64,000 nucleotides of DNA from Chitinophagaceae bacterium UBA1931. Lineage in GTDB: Bacteria; Bacteroidota; Bacteroidia; Chitinophagales; Chitinophagaceae. Below the pieces are notes generated by a model, which saw only the letters and a list, made by a program, of their open reading frames with translations, had not been told where the DNA came from and did no database searches. The stretch spans positions 2,574,130 through 2,638,129 of the forward strand of contig DDFJ01000004.1 of assembly GCA_002337125.1 (NCBI GenBank). Reading direction: 5' to 3'. The translations under genes and the position numbers were made by a program. This document shows positions 10,450 through 17,371 of this stretch, piece after piece. How positions within the stretch are numbered: position 1 is the stretch's first letter; each line of letters begins with the position of its first letter.

Positions 10450-11019
10450 TTAATGAAACGAATGAATACTGTGCACCACTACTCCCCACAATTTAAAATC
10501 AGTGAACTCTGCCAGGTTAATGGCTTTGTATCTCGGGTTTTCAGGAATTAAAAAAGCCGATGAAAAATTTTTATGAAACCTGCGCACCAGCAATTCGCCA
10601 TTTAAAATGGCAACAATAATTTTTCCATTGGCCAGTTTCAGCGACCGGTCAACAATTAAAATATCATGTTCAAAAATGCCGGCATCCTGCATTGCATCAC
10701 CTTTCATGCGAAAGAAAAATGTAGCAGGTTTGTTACGCACCAGCTGTTCATTTAAATCAATACCACGTTCAGCATAATCATCAGCAGCGGCTCCAAAGCC
10801 CGTTGCATTTGCTGTGCGGATGTTGTGTTGTGTAAACTGTTTACTGCCTTTATAAGCGGCGCCGAAAAAATCTTCCCCGTCCATAGAAAAATAATTTAAC
10901 TCCTGCATGCGCAAAGAGCGGTGATGAATATTTTTTATTTCAGGGTTTGTAAGAAAGTTTGGTAAAACTAAAACTTTTAGTAATTTAGTGTTACGATTTT
11001 GAAGAAATTTTTTTTTCAT
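10450..11019 (-). CDS. UmuD/S24-fold protein lacking the protease dyad
   Basis: 189 aa from the most upstream ATG, 152 aa if the ATG at 10908 is used. The UmuD fold aligns well (AAADDYAERGIDLNEQLV, FRMKGDAMQDAGIFEHDILIVD, LNGELLVRRF, LWGVVVHSIHS). However, the catalytic Ser of GDSM is Ala109 in GDAM, and the general-base Lys of the GEFTVKK motif is Arg146 in GELLVRR; the usual Cys/Ala-Gly cleavage site aligns with Thr73-Gly74. It should therefore neither cleave itself nor be cleaved by its own kind. It lies directly upstream of umuC. Expected role: a permanently unprocessed partner or regulator of the polymerase. The fold assignment is firm, the role is inference. Confidence 0.85.
   Translation of the reverse strand: MKKKFLQNRNTKLLKVLVLPNFLTNPEIKNIHHRSLRMQELNYFSMDGEDFFGAAYKGSKQFTQHNIRTANATGFGAAADDYAERGIDLNEQLVRNKPATFFFRMKGDAMQDAGIFEHDILIVDRSLKLANGKIIVAILNGELLVRRFHKNFSSAFLIPENPRYKAINLAEFTDFKLWGVVVHSIHSFH
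10967..10981. promoter_or_regulatory. Perfect 7-1-7 palindrome, candidate operator of the umuDC-like operon
   Basis: ACTAAAA-C-TTTTAGT is a perfect inverted repeat. If translation starts at the ATG at 10908, it lies 58 bp upstream of the gene in promoter position, as expected for a damage-response repressor site; if translation starts at 11019 it is inside the coding sequence. Confidence 0.35.
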
Positions 11020-11114
11020 CTTCAGTAACCGGCCGATACTTCAGCAATCCCATCTGTGCTTTGGCTTTGCCATAGTCATTGCATAGTTATTAATCAACCA
11101 AAAAAAGATGGGTT

Positions 11115-11738
11115 ATGCAATTACAATCAATTACAACAGCAACCATTCCCGGCTACAGGGTGTACGAGTACTTGCTTGTACTCAGTCCGCACCAGGAATT
11201 ATGGAACCGCATTTTAAAAGTAAAAGAAGCCTTTGCTGAAAAGTACAAATCCGATCATGCAAAATGGGGCAAGCCACACATTACGCTGGCCAATTTCTTA
11301 CAGTACGAAATGATGGAAGAACGTTTGATCAACCGTTTAAAAATGGTGGCCATGGGTTATCATCCCATTAAAGTTGAACTGCGTGATTACGGAAGTTTTC
11401 CCAGCCACACTATTTATATCAACGTGGTAAGCAAAATTCCGGTGCAAACACTGGTAAAAGAAATCCGCAGCGAAGCACAACGTTTAATGAAACTCAACGA
11501 TGATAATAAACCTCATTTTATTTTAGAACCGCATTTAACCATTGCACGCAAACTGGAGCCATGGCAATACGAAAAAGGCTGGCTTGAATACAGTCATAAA
11601 CATTTTACCGGTCGTTTCATTGCCGATGCAATGCTGTTACTCAAGCGGCCAGTTGGGAGCGTACAATACCAGATTGCACAACGGTTCGAGTTTCAGAATT
11701 TACCCGTTACAACAAAACAGGGCGAGTTATTTATGTAG
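11115..11738 (+). CDS. 2H phosphoesterase (2'-5' RNA ligase family)
   Basis: 207 aa with the two HxT motifs that define the 2H superfamily: KPHITLANF near residue 55 and EPHLTIARK near residue 140. Family members hydrolyse cyclic or 2'-5' phosphodiester bonds in RNA or nucleotides. ATG at 11115 is the only good start. It is followed by a dispersed repeat and a radical SAM gene; no functional link to its neighbours is evident. Confidence 0.85.
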   Translation: MQLQSITTATIPGYRVYEYLLVLSPHQELWNRILKVKEAFAEKYKSDHAKWGKPHITLANFLQYEMMEERLINRLKMVAMGYHPIKVELRDYGSFPSHTIYINVVSKIPVQTLVKEIRSEAQRLMKLNDDNKPHFILEPHLTIARKLEPWQYEKGWLEYSHKHFTGRFIADAMLLLKRPVGSVQYQIAQRFEFQNLPVTTKQGELFM

Positions 11739-11807
11739 TCATCAACACAACTGCTGTTGAACTGTTGTTGCGTCGCACACTTGTACGGCAACAATTCTAT
11801 TCATCAT

Positions 11808-11884
11808 CTTTCACCACAGAGTCACGGAGTACACAGAGAGATTATACATGAAAATATTTCTGTGTCCCCTGTGTCTCTGTGGTT
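11808..11884. repeat. CACAGAG inverted-repeat element, copy 1
   Basis: Imperfect inverted repeat: CCACAGAGTCACGGAG on the left and TGTGTCTCTGTGG on the right around an AT-rich centre. A related element lies at 41241-41325, so this is a dispersed intergenic family. Confidence 0.6.
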
Positions 11885-11899
11885 CAACACAACAACTAT

Positions 11900-13009
11900 A
11901 TGTCAGAAAAATTGCAACAGGATCATTATAAAGTAAAACCAAAAGAAGACACAGAAGAGTCGTCTTATCATCACGGACGTGGAGCACAGTTCAATCCTAA
12001 AAACCGTTTTCTCAAAAACGAATCAAGTAAAGAACATGTTGAAGCAATTGATGATTGGGAACAAGGCAATCTTAAAACACAATATATCGAAACACATCCC
12101 AAAACAATTGTCAACAAAGTGGAAAGTCCCGATGTGGGTATGAGCTACAGTATGAATCCCTATGCCGGTTGCGAACACGGGTGCATTTACTGTTATGCAC
12201 GCAATGTACATGAGTACTGGGGCTACAGTGCAGGAATGGATTTTGAACAAAAAATTCTCGTAAAGAAAAATGCACCACAGCTGCTGCGTAAATTTTTAAT
12301 GCACCCAAAGTGGGATGCAACACCCATCATGCTCAGCGGTAATACCGATTGTTATCAACCGGCCGAACAGCAGTTTCGTTTAACAAGGCAGATGCTGGAA
12401 GTATGTAATGAATTTAATCAGCCGGTAGGTATACTCACAAAAAATTCATGGATACTGAAGGATAAAGATGTGCTGCAGGAAATGGGAAAGAAAAACATTG
12501 TATCAGCCATGGTGAGTATTACATCATTTAACGAAGATCTGCGCAGGGTAATGGAGCCACGCACCACAACAGCCAAACAAAAACTGAAAGTCATTAACGA
12601 ACTCAGCAGTGCAGGCGTACGTATGGGCATTATGATGGGGCCAATGATACCGGGACTGAACGAACATGAAATGCAGCGCATCATGAAAGCGGCAAGAGAT
12701 AACGGCGCCACGTTTACGGCCTACACATTTATACGTTTAAATGGTGCCATTAAGTTATTGTTTCACGACTGGCTGTATAAAAACTTCCCCGACCGTGCCG
12801 ATAAAGTGTGGCACCTGGTGGAACAAAGCCACGATGGAAAAGTAAACGATACACGCTGGGGTGTACGTATGCGTGGCGAAGGACATATTGCCAAACTGGT
12901 AAACCAGCAATACAAAAAATATGGAAAGCTGTATGGAATGAATGCTGAAGAATGGAGCCTGGACAGAACAAAATTCCGCAGACCGGGAATGCAGGGGAAG
13001 TTGTTTTGA
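11900..13009 (+). CDS. PA0069-family radical SAM protein (SplB-like)
   Basis: 369 aa. The Fe4S4-binding cluster motif is C-x3-C-x2-C (GCEHGCIYCYAR, about residue 88). Other family features are LSGNTDCYQPAEQ, GILTKNSW and MEPRTTTAKQKLK. It belongs to the PA0069/Rv2578c group related to spore photoproduct lyase; the substrate is unknown. An in-frame GTG exists at 11879, but it sits in the CACAGAG repeat; ATG at 11900 is preferred. Confidence 0.9.
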   Translation: MSEKLQQDHYKVKPKEDTEESSYHHGRGAQFNPKNRFLKNESSKEHVEAIDDWEQGNLKTQYIETHPKTIVNKVESPDVGMSYSMNPYAGCEHGCIYCYARNVHEYWGYSAGMDFEQKILVKKNAPQLLRKFLMHPKWDATPIMLSGNTDCYQPAEQQFRLTRQMLEVCNEFNQPVGILTKNSWILKDKDVLQEMGKKNIVSAMVSITSFNEDLRRVMEPRTTTAKQKLKVINELSSAGVRMGIMMGPMIPGLNEHEMQRIMKAARDNGATFTAYTFIRLNGAIKLLFHDWLYKNFPDRADKVWHLVEQSHDGKVNDTRWGVRMRGEGHIAKLVNQQYKKYGKLYGMNAEEWSLDRTKFRRPGMQGKLF

Positions 13010-13055
13010 AAATCTTTTAGTTTTAATAACTTCATATTTTTAATAAAGTGTTGCT

Positions 13056-14924
13056 ATGAATCTTGAAAAACTATTCAAATATTTTAGAAAGGAAGAAGTT
13101 GTTCTTTGGATTGGTTCTGGATTTTCGAAGTATGCAGGTTATCCCACAGGTAAAGAACTATCTAAATTAATTTATGATCAATTAATACCTCAACAGGATA
13201 AAGGACTTGAAGAACTTAAATATATGTCCTTGCCTGATTTAGCTGAAAGAATTGTAAGGGAGGATGAGTTAAATAGAAAAAGATTAAATAGTTTATTGAA
13301 AGAAGTCTTTACAAAAAAACCATCGAGCTTAAAATATCATATCGATTTAACTAAAATACCCCACATTAAAACAATCATCACAACTAACTATGATGCTTTG
13401 CTGGAAAAAGCATATGGTAAAAATGCACAAAAAGTTGTAAACATAGAGGATGTTGTAACTGTAAGTAATAAGAAAACATTAATCTATAAAATTCATGGTG
13501 ACATCTCAGATTTAGACTCATTAATAATAACAAAATCGGATTATGCAGATTTTTTTGCCGAAAACAAAAGTCATAGCTTATTATGGTCATCAATAATCAG
13601 TAGCTTATTAAATAAAGTAATTGTTTTCATTGGTTATAACCTTGAGGATGATAATGTTCGAAATATTATTAAAGGAATAAACAAGGAGTTAGGCATAAAA
13701 AGAAAAGATATTTACTTAATTGCTCCAAAATTAGATAGTAATAAATCTAAAGATCTGCAGCATTTGCAAATTCAATATGTTGATTTAAAAGGTGAAGAAT
13801 TTCTATTAAGATTATCAAAAAATATCCAAGAAAATATTTATAACGATTTCCAAAATGCTCTTGTTGGGCCAGAAATACTTAGAGAGTATTTCAATTCGCA
13901 TAAAATGAAAGTGAACTTGGAGTCTTTAGAAAACAGGTACAATATTAAATCAGTTGAAGGAATAGGCGAAAAGCTTAAAGGAAAGATCAACTTTCAGATT
14001 AAAACAGATACAGAAGAACATAAATACTTACAAGAATTTGTTGAAGGGAAAAAGTTTGGGCAAGTAAAACTTTCACATAGTGCAATAAAGGGATTTGATA
14101 TAAAAATTAATGGCATAAGTTTTAATGAACCGGAGTCGGAAAAATATGAATTGATTTTATCTTCTGTTCCATCAAAGAACGGTATTGCCGATATTGTGTT
14201 TTCAGACAATTATGAGTTTAATGATATTCGTTTTGAGCTTTTTGTTTCTAAAGAAAAATTAGAACTTAGGTCATATCTATATACATGTGAGTATATAATA
14301 TCAAAGACTTTAATAAAAAATGAAATAAATTTTCATATTGATTCAAGTAAGTTTAATAAGGTTACTGAAGCGATAAAAATTTTCGAATTCTTAAAACGCA
14401 TATGTGAAGGTCAAGAGTTTAAAGTCTTTATTCATGGAGCGGAAAAATTTCATGCTTTCTGTTTTGATTCAATCAAAGAAATGGAAGAAGAATTTGATGC
14501 TTTGGTAAAGCATTATAATAAACTAAGAGAAGTAGAGAATATTTACAAAGTTCGTTTCACTGATTTTGAGCCTCCTTCATTTACCGATTTTAATAATGTA
14601 GATATTGCTCTTAGGTTTGCGAATGAGAAAAGTGAAATTATGGAATGGGCTGATAATTTAGAATTTGATGTCCTTTCTGAAGAAGATTTGCAAAGGCTAA
14701 GTTTAGTAAACGATGGCGTGTCTCCCGTAGTAATACAAAATCAAAAGCCATTTTACTTAGATATTCATAATAGAAAAATTTGCATAGGGTTTGAGCGAAA
14801 AGAAATAACAGATCCTGTTATTTTAAATTATGTGGAACTAAGTACCAACAAAACGAAGAATGTAAAAATAGTGTCGAGAAATAAAAAATGGATAGTTTCA
14901 TTCGTGGAACAAATAAATATTTAA
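13056..14924 (+). CDS. SIR2-domain protein, candidate standalone anti-phage NADase
   Basis: 622 aa. Residues about 1-250 are a SIR2_2 domain: the NAD-binding loop GSGFSKYAGYPTG (residues 20-32), TTNYD at 109-113 with the ribose-contacting Asn111, the catalytic HGD at 147-149 and GYNLEDD at 193-199. Cys zinc ligands of deacetylase sirtuins are absent, as in NAD-depleting defence sirtuins (ThsA, DSR, SIR2-APAZ, SIR2-HerA). Residues about 270-622 are a beta-rich and coiled region that I cannot assign; in DSR proteins the C-terminus senses phage. Codon use is visibly more AT-rich than in the flanking genes, which suggests transfer. No partner gene (APAZ, HerA, TIR) is adjacent. SIR2 assignment is firm; defence role is inference. 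Confidence 0.85.
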   Translation: MNLEKLFKYFRKEEVVLWIGSGFSKYAGYPTGKELSKLIYDQLIPQQDKGLEELKYMSLPDLAERIVREDELNRKRLNSLLKEVFTKKPSSLKYHIDLTKIPHIKTIITTNYDALLEKAYGKNAQKVVNIEDVVTVSNKKTLIYKIHGDISDLDSLIITKSDYADFFAENKSHSLLWSSIISSLLNKVIVFIGYNLEDDNVRNIIKGINKELGIKRKDIYLIAPKLDSNKSKDLQHLQIQYVDLKGEEFLLRLSKNIQENIYNDFQNALVGPEILREYFNSHKMKVNLESLENRYNIKSVEGIGEKLKGKINFQIKTDTEEHKYLQEFVEGKKFGQVKLSHSAIKGFDIKINGISFNEPESEKYELILSSVPSKNGIADIVFSDNYEFNDIRFELFVSKEKLELRSYLYTCEYIISKTLIKNEINFHIDSSKFNKVTEAIKIFEFLKRICEGQEFKVFIHGAEKFHAFCFDSIKEMEEEFDALVKHYNKLREVENIYKVRFTDFEPPSFTDFNNVDIALRFANEKSEIMEWADNLEFDVLSEEDLQRLSLVNDGVSPVVIQNQKPFYLDIHNRKICIGFERKEITDPVILNYVELSTNKTKNVKIVSRNKKWIVSFVEQINI

Positions 14925-14945
14925 GGATTAATACTTTTAAGAATC

Positions 14946-15257
14946 ATGCAAAACCTTTTCCTCCATCACGTTTTCTTTTGGCTAAACAATCCCGGCAGTA
15001 TCAGCGACAGGGATCAACTGGTTGAAGGATTAAACAAACTGTCAAACGTTTCAACCATCAAGGATTTTCATATTGGTAAACCAGCAGGTACCAATCGTGG
15101 AGTAATTGAAAACGGTTATGCAGTTTCATGGTTTGTGTTGTTTGATAATGCAGAAGACCAAGCCAGTTATCAAACCGATCCCATTCATTTAAAATTCGTG
15201 GAGGAATGTTCCCATCTCTGGAGCAAAGTCATCGTTTACGATTCTGTTGATCTTTAG
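14946..15257 (+). CDS. Dabb (stress-responsive alpha/beta barrel) domain protein
   Basis: 103 aa, a single ferredoxin-like Dabb domain: LHHVFFWLNNPGS at the N-terminus, DFHIGKPAGTNRGV in the middle and YQTDPIHLKFVEECSHLW near the end. Family members are small dimeric proteins of varied or unknown activity. It is separated from the SIR2 gene by 21 bp on the same strand but has host-like codon use. Confidence 0.85.
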   Translation: MQNLFLHHVFFWLNNPGSISDRDQLVEGLNKLSNVSTIKDFHIGKPAGTNRGVIENGYAVSWFVLFDNAEDQASYQTDPIHLKFVEECSHLWSKVIVYDSVDL

Positions 15258-15314
15258 TTTTCTTTTTACAGGCTAACCCTTGTTGTGCAAATGAAGAATT
15301 AAATTTACTGTACC

Positions 15315-16145
15315 ATGGTTATTCTCATTCAATGTAACGACAGGGTTGGATTGGTAGCCACCATTTCAGGTGTGCTGGCAAAACGTAACCTTAACATTAT
15401 TTCCATGCGTGAGCATGTGGATGTACAGGCAAACCGTTTCTTTGCACGTATTGTAACGGCGCATGAAAATAATATTGCAGAGCTGCAGCAGGAGTTAAGT
15501 GTTTTGTTACCTGCTGATGCAACCATCAGCATCAATCCTGATCCGCAGAAGAAAGTGATACTTCTTGTAACAAAAGAATATCACTGTTTAAGCGATCTGC
15601 TTATCCGTAATCATTTTTCTACATTAGGCGCAACTGTTCAATGTGTTATTGGCAACCACGATATACTTGCCGATTTATGCAAACGGTTTGATATTCCTTT
15701 TCATTTTGTATCACACGAAAACAAATCCAAACAACAGTTTGAAGATGAGTTGGCAGCAGTGATTCAAACATACAACTACGATTACCTGGTGCTGGCAAAG
15801 TTTATGCGTATTCTGTCGCCGGCATTTGTGCAGCAGTTTCCGTTGCGTATCATCAACATTCATCATTCATTTCTTCCGGCATTCATTGGTGCAAGTCCGT
15901 ACAAGCAGGCATATAACCGTGGCGTAAAAATGATTGGCGCAACAGCACACTTTGTTACAAACGATCTGGATGAAGGTCCGATTATTGAACAGCAAAGTAT
16001 TCCTGTGAATCATACTTATGCAGTAAGCGATATGGTAAGAGCAGGAAAAGAAATTGAAAAGAGTGTATTAGCCAAGGCGCTGAAGATGGTGTTTGAAGAC
16101 CGTGTATTTGTTTACGAAAACAAAACAGTTGTATTTGAACATTAA
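15315..16145 (+). CDS. purU: Formyltetrahydrofolate deformylase
   Basis: 276 aa, the normal PurU length. Residues 1-75 are an ACT domain (DRVGLVATISGVLAKRNLNI). The C-terminal formyltransferase-fold domain has the catalytic Asn-His pair in IINIHHSFLPAFIGASPY and the Asp in DLDEGPII. It hydrolyses 10-formyl-THF to formate and THF, feeding purine synthesis and folate balance. It is probably monocistronic; the promoter of the RNA-repair island follows it. Confidence 0.95.
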   Translation: MVILIQCNDRVGLVATISGVLAKRNLNIISMREHVDVQANRFFARIVTAHENNIAELQQELSVLLPADATISINPDPQKKVILLVTKEYHCLSDLLIRNHFSTLGATVQCVIGNHDILADLCKRFDIPFHFVSHENKSKQQFEDELAAVIQTYNYDYLVLAKFMRILSPAFVQQFPLRIINIHHSFLPAFIGASPYKQAYNRGVKMIGATAHFVTNDLDEGPIIEQQSIPVNHTYAVSDMVRAGKEIEKSVLAKALKMVFEDRVFVYENKTVVFEH

Positions 16146-16190
16146 TTGTTGCAGTAAAAAATATTTTTAAAATTTCTTTTTCAAAATTTG

Positions 16191-16219
16191 TTTGTATCAA
16201 AAAAATAGTTTCATCTTTG
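16191..16219 (+). promoter_or_regulatory. Promoter of the tRNA-like/RNA-repair island
   Basis: TTTG at 16191-16194 and CATCTTTG at 16212-16219 (5 of 6 conserved bases of TAnnTTTG) are 17 bp apart, a good Bacteroidetes -33/-7 pair. Transcription would start near 16226, 20 nt before the first small ORF. Confidence 0.6.
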
Positions 16220-16245
16220 CACTCACAAATTAATAACAACAATAA

Positions 16246-16338
16246 ATGACACGCACACAATTACATATTGAACTGGTAAATAAGTTTAGTCCGAATGGTG
16301 ACTATTCTGTTTGCGGGGCGTGTTACGCTGTTGAATAA
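16246..16338 (+). CDS. 30-codon leader ORF containing 19 of 20 amino acids
   Basis: ATG at 16246, TAA at 16336-16338. The 30 residues include every amino acid except Trp, with a CGAC cysteine pair near the end (SVCGACYAVE). The codons for V-C-G-A contain the antiterminator arm described for 16311-16393. Its place between a promoter and a terminator, and its composition, fit a leader peptide whose translation would stall when any of many tRNAs is missing. A real small zinc-binding protein is the alternative. No homologue is recognised. Confidence 0.5.
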   Translation: MTRTQLHIELVNKFSPNGDYSVCGACYAVE

Positions 16339-16393
16339 GTGAATAAACAAATTCGCTATAGCACAGGCCCCGCAAGAGATTGCGGGGTTTTTT
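16311..16393 (+). promoter_or_regulatory. Transcription attenuator 1 (antiterminator/terminator switch)
   Basis: Terminator stem CCCCGCAA (16368-16375) / TTGCGGGG (16380-16387), loop GAGA, then six T. The arm TTGCGGGGC at 16311-16319, inside the leader ORF, pairs perfectly over 9 bp with GCCCCGCAA at 16367-16375, so the two structures are mutually exclusive. The antiterminator arm is in effect a copy of the terminator's 3' arm. Confidence 0.65.
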
Positions 16394-16505
16394 GTTTTAA
16401 ACACATTTGAAAAAATGTGTAACGGCAAAGCTTTGTCTTTACAATAGATAAACAATGTTCTGTTGTTGATTGATGAAAAACACTTTTAAAAAAATTAAAA
16501 CATAC

Positions 16506-16661
16506 ATGAAGAAACAAACAGGATTACATACACGAATTATGCAACTGAATATGATGCAATCATTATCAGAACAGGCGAAGTGTGCAGTGTTGTATAGTAT
16601 CGTGCCGGTAAATATTCTGTGGAATGATTTTCATAAACGACCGTGTTGTGTGCATGCATAA
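16506..16661 (+). CDS. Second small ORF of the island (51-62 aa), possible leader peptide
   Basis: 51 aa from ATG 16506 or 62 aa from ATG 16473. It contains all 20 amino acids and ends KRPCCVHA. As in the first module, its last codons (R-P-C) hold a sequence, CGACCGTGTT, that can pair with the 5' arm of the following terminator. Distance from this arm to the stop codon is 15 nt, against 16 nt in module 1. No homologue is recognised; it could encode a small basic protein rather than act as a leader. Confidence 0.4.
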   Translation: MKKQTGLHTRIMQLNMMQSLSEQAKCAVLYSIVPVNILWNDFHKRPCCVHA

Positions 16662-16713
16662 ATGTAATATGTGTGTTAGTAAAACCCGGTCGCTAAAACG
16701 ACCGGGTTTTTTT
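16638..16713 (+). terminator. Attenuator 2: terminator with competing upstream arm
   Basis: Perfect 12-bp stem AAAACCCGGTCG (16681-16692) / CGACCGGGTTTT (16699-16710), loop CTAAAA, then T tract. CGACCGTGTT at 16638-16647, in the end of the preceding small ORF, can pair with AACCCGGTCG (9 of 10 bp) and so compete with the terminator. Confidence 0.65.
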
Positions 16714-16737
16714 ATGACTGAAAAGAAGGAGGTGATC

Positions 16738-16875
16738 ATGCAGTTATTAGTTACAATATTAATTGTGCGTTTGGTAATGCTTTTCATAAGCAATACAACT
16801 GAAAAAAATAAAGAGAAAGCAAAAAATGAAACTGGCGATAAAGTGTTGCATCCTGCCGCACACCAGTTACGATAA
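16738..16875 (+). CDS. Small predicted membrane peptide with an unusually strong Shine-Dalgarno
   Basis: 45 aa: a hydrophobic N-terminal helix (LLVTILIVRLVMLFI) followed by a charged tail. The ATG is preceded by AAGGAGGTGATC (16726-16737), which matches the full complement of the conserved 16S 3' end, GATCACCTCCTT. Such a site is striking in a phylum that mostly initiates without Shine-Dalgarno. It may be a third leader or a small membrane protein. No homologue is recognised. Confidence 0.5.
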   Translation: MQLLVTILIVRLVMLFISNTTEKNKEKAKNETGDKVLHPAAHQLR

Positions 16876-16899
16876 AAGATTAGTTGCAGAAGGAGGAAT

Positions 16900-16937
16900 A
16901 AAGTGCTCCCTGCGGTTGCAGCAGGGACACTTTTAAA
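16900..16937 (+). terminator. Third hairpin (terminator-like) just before the tRNA-like array
   Basis: AAAGTGCTCCCTGC (16900-16913) pairs with GCAGGGACACTTT (16921-16933) with one bulged C at 16906, followed by T then A residues. Sequences at 16840-16846 (AAAGTGT) and 16852-16856 (CCTGC), inside the preceding ORF, can pair with the 3' arm, giving an alternative fold. Confidence 0.4.
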
Positions 16938-16955
16938 AAAAGTTCTTTGAGAAAT

Positions 16956-17028
16956 ATAGCAGCATTCCAATTGGTTGGATACTCCGCCTGGAACTGAGAG
17001 GCTGCCAGTTCGAATCTGGCCTGCTATA
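16956..17028 (+). tRNA. tRNA-like 1, anticodon TGG (Pro) by geometry, position 33 is C
   Basis: 73 nt cloverleaf. Acceptor ATAGCAG/CTGCTAT (7 bp) and T arm GCCAG-TTCGAAT-CTGGC are perfect; D stem has TCC/GGA. Anticodon stem CTCCG/CTGAG has a C x T mismatch at 30:40, and the loop CCTGGAA puts C at the universally conserved U33. If T33 is insisted on, the anticodon would be GGA (Ser) but the stem is lost. No encoded CCA. Confidence 0.65.
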
Positions 17029-17033
17029 CAAAA

Positions 17034-17104
17034 GGTTCGTTGGTATAATGGTAACATGCCTGATTGTCTATCAGAAGTTATGAGTTCGATTCTCATACGA
17101 ACCG
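17034..17104 (+). tRNA. tRNA-Asp(GTC)-like
   Basis: 71 nt. Acceptor GGTTCGT/ACGAACC and T arm ATGAG-TTCGATT-CTCAT perfect. Anticodon GTC at 17066-17068. Flaws: C x A at 27:43, A x C in the D stem at 12:23, and T at position 37 where a purine is expected. Acceptor sequence resembles ordinary bacterial tRNA-Asp. Confidence 0.75.
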
Positions 17105-17109
17105 CTGAT

Positions 17110-17182
17110 TATTGAGTAGTGTAACGGTTCAGCATATCAGTCTTTGACACTGATGGTTTTGGTTCAAATCCAAACTCAATAG
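17110..17182 (+). tRNA. tRNA-Gln(TTG)-like
   Basis: 73 nt. Acceptor TATTGAG/CTCAATA, anticodon stem TCAGT/ACTGA and T stem TTTGG/CCAAA are all perfect; loop CTTTGAC gives anticodon TTG (17144-17146). Discriminator G, no CCA. The best-formed member of the array together with the Phe-like gene. Confidence 0.8.
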
Positions 17183-17191
17183 CATGGATAT

Positions 17192-17264
17192 GTTGGCTTT
17201 AGCTTAACTGGTAAAGTGCCGCACTGTGAATACGGAGAACAGGGTTCAAGTCCCGGAGTCAACC
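17192..17264 (+). tRNA. tRNA-His(GTG)-like
   Basis: About 73 nt. Acceptor GTTGGCT/AGTCAAC, D stem GCTT/AAGT, loop CTGTGAA with anticodon GTG (17226-17228). Anticodon stem CCGCA/TACGG has a C x A mismatch at 30:40; the T stem CAGGG/CCCGG has one A x G mismatch. The outer G:C pair may correspond to the G-1:C73 pair typical of tRNA-His. Confidence 0.75.
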
Positions 17265-17266
17265 AA

Positions 17267-17361
17267 TACGGCTTGGTGTAGTGGTTAACATAATCATCTC
17301 CCTTTCTTTCTGAGAGGTAAGTAGCAGGTGAAAGTATTCAGTTCAATTCTGAAAGCCGTAC
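17267..17361 (+). tRNA. tRNA-like 5 with enlarged, interrupted anticodon arm
   Basis: Acceptor TACGGCT/AGCCGTA, D stem GTGT/ACAT and T arm TTCAG-TTCAATT-CTGAA are intact. Between D and T arms, TCATCT (17294-17299) pairs with AGGTGA (17326-17331) as an anticodon stem, followed by a 5-nt variable region, but the loop is about 21 nt too long. Inside it CCTTTC/GAGAGG (17301-17306/17312-17317) forms a second hairpin that would expose TTC (Glu) or TCT (Arg). Anticodon identity is therefore ambiguous. Confidence 0.6.
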
Positions 17362-17371
17362 AAAAAAATCT

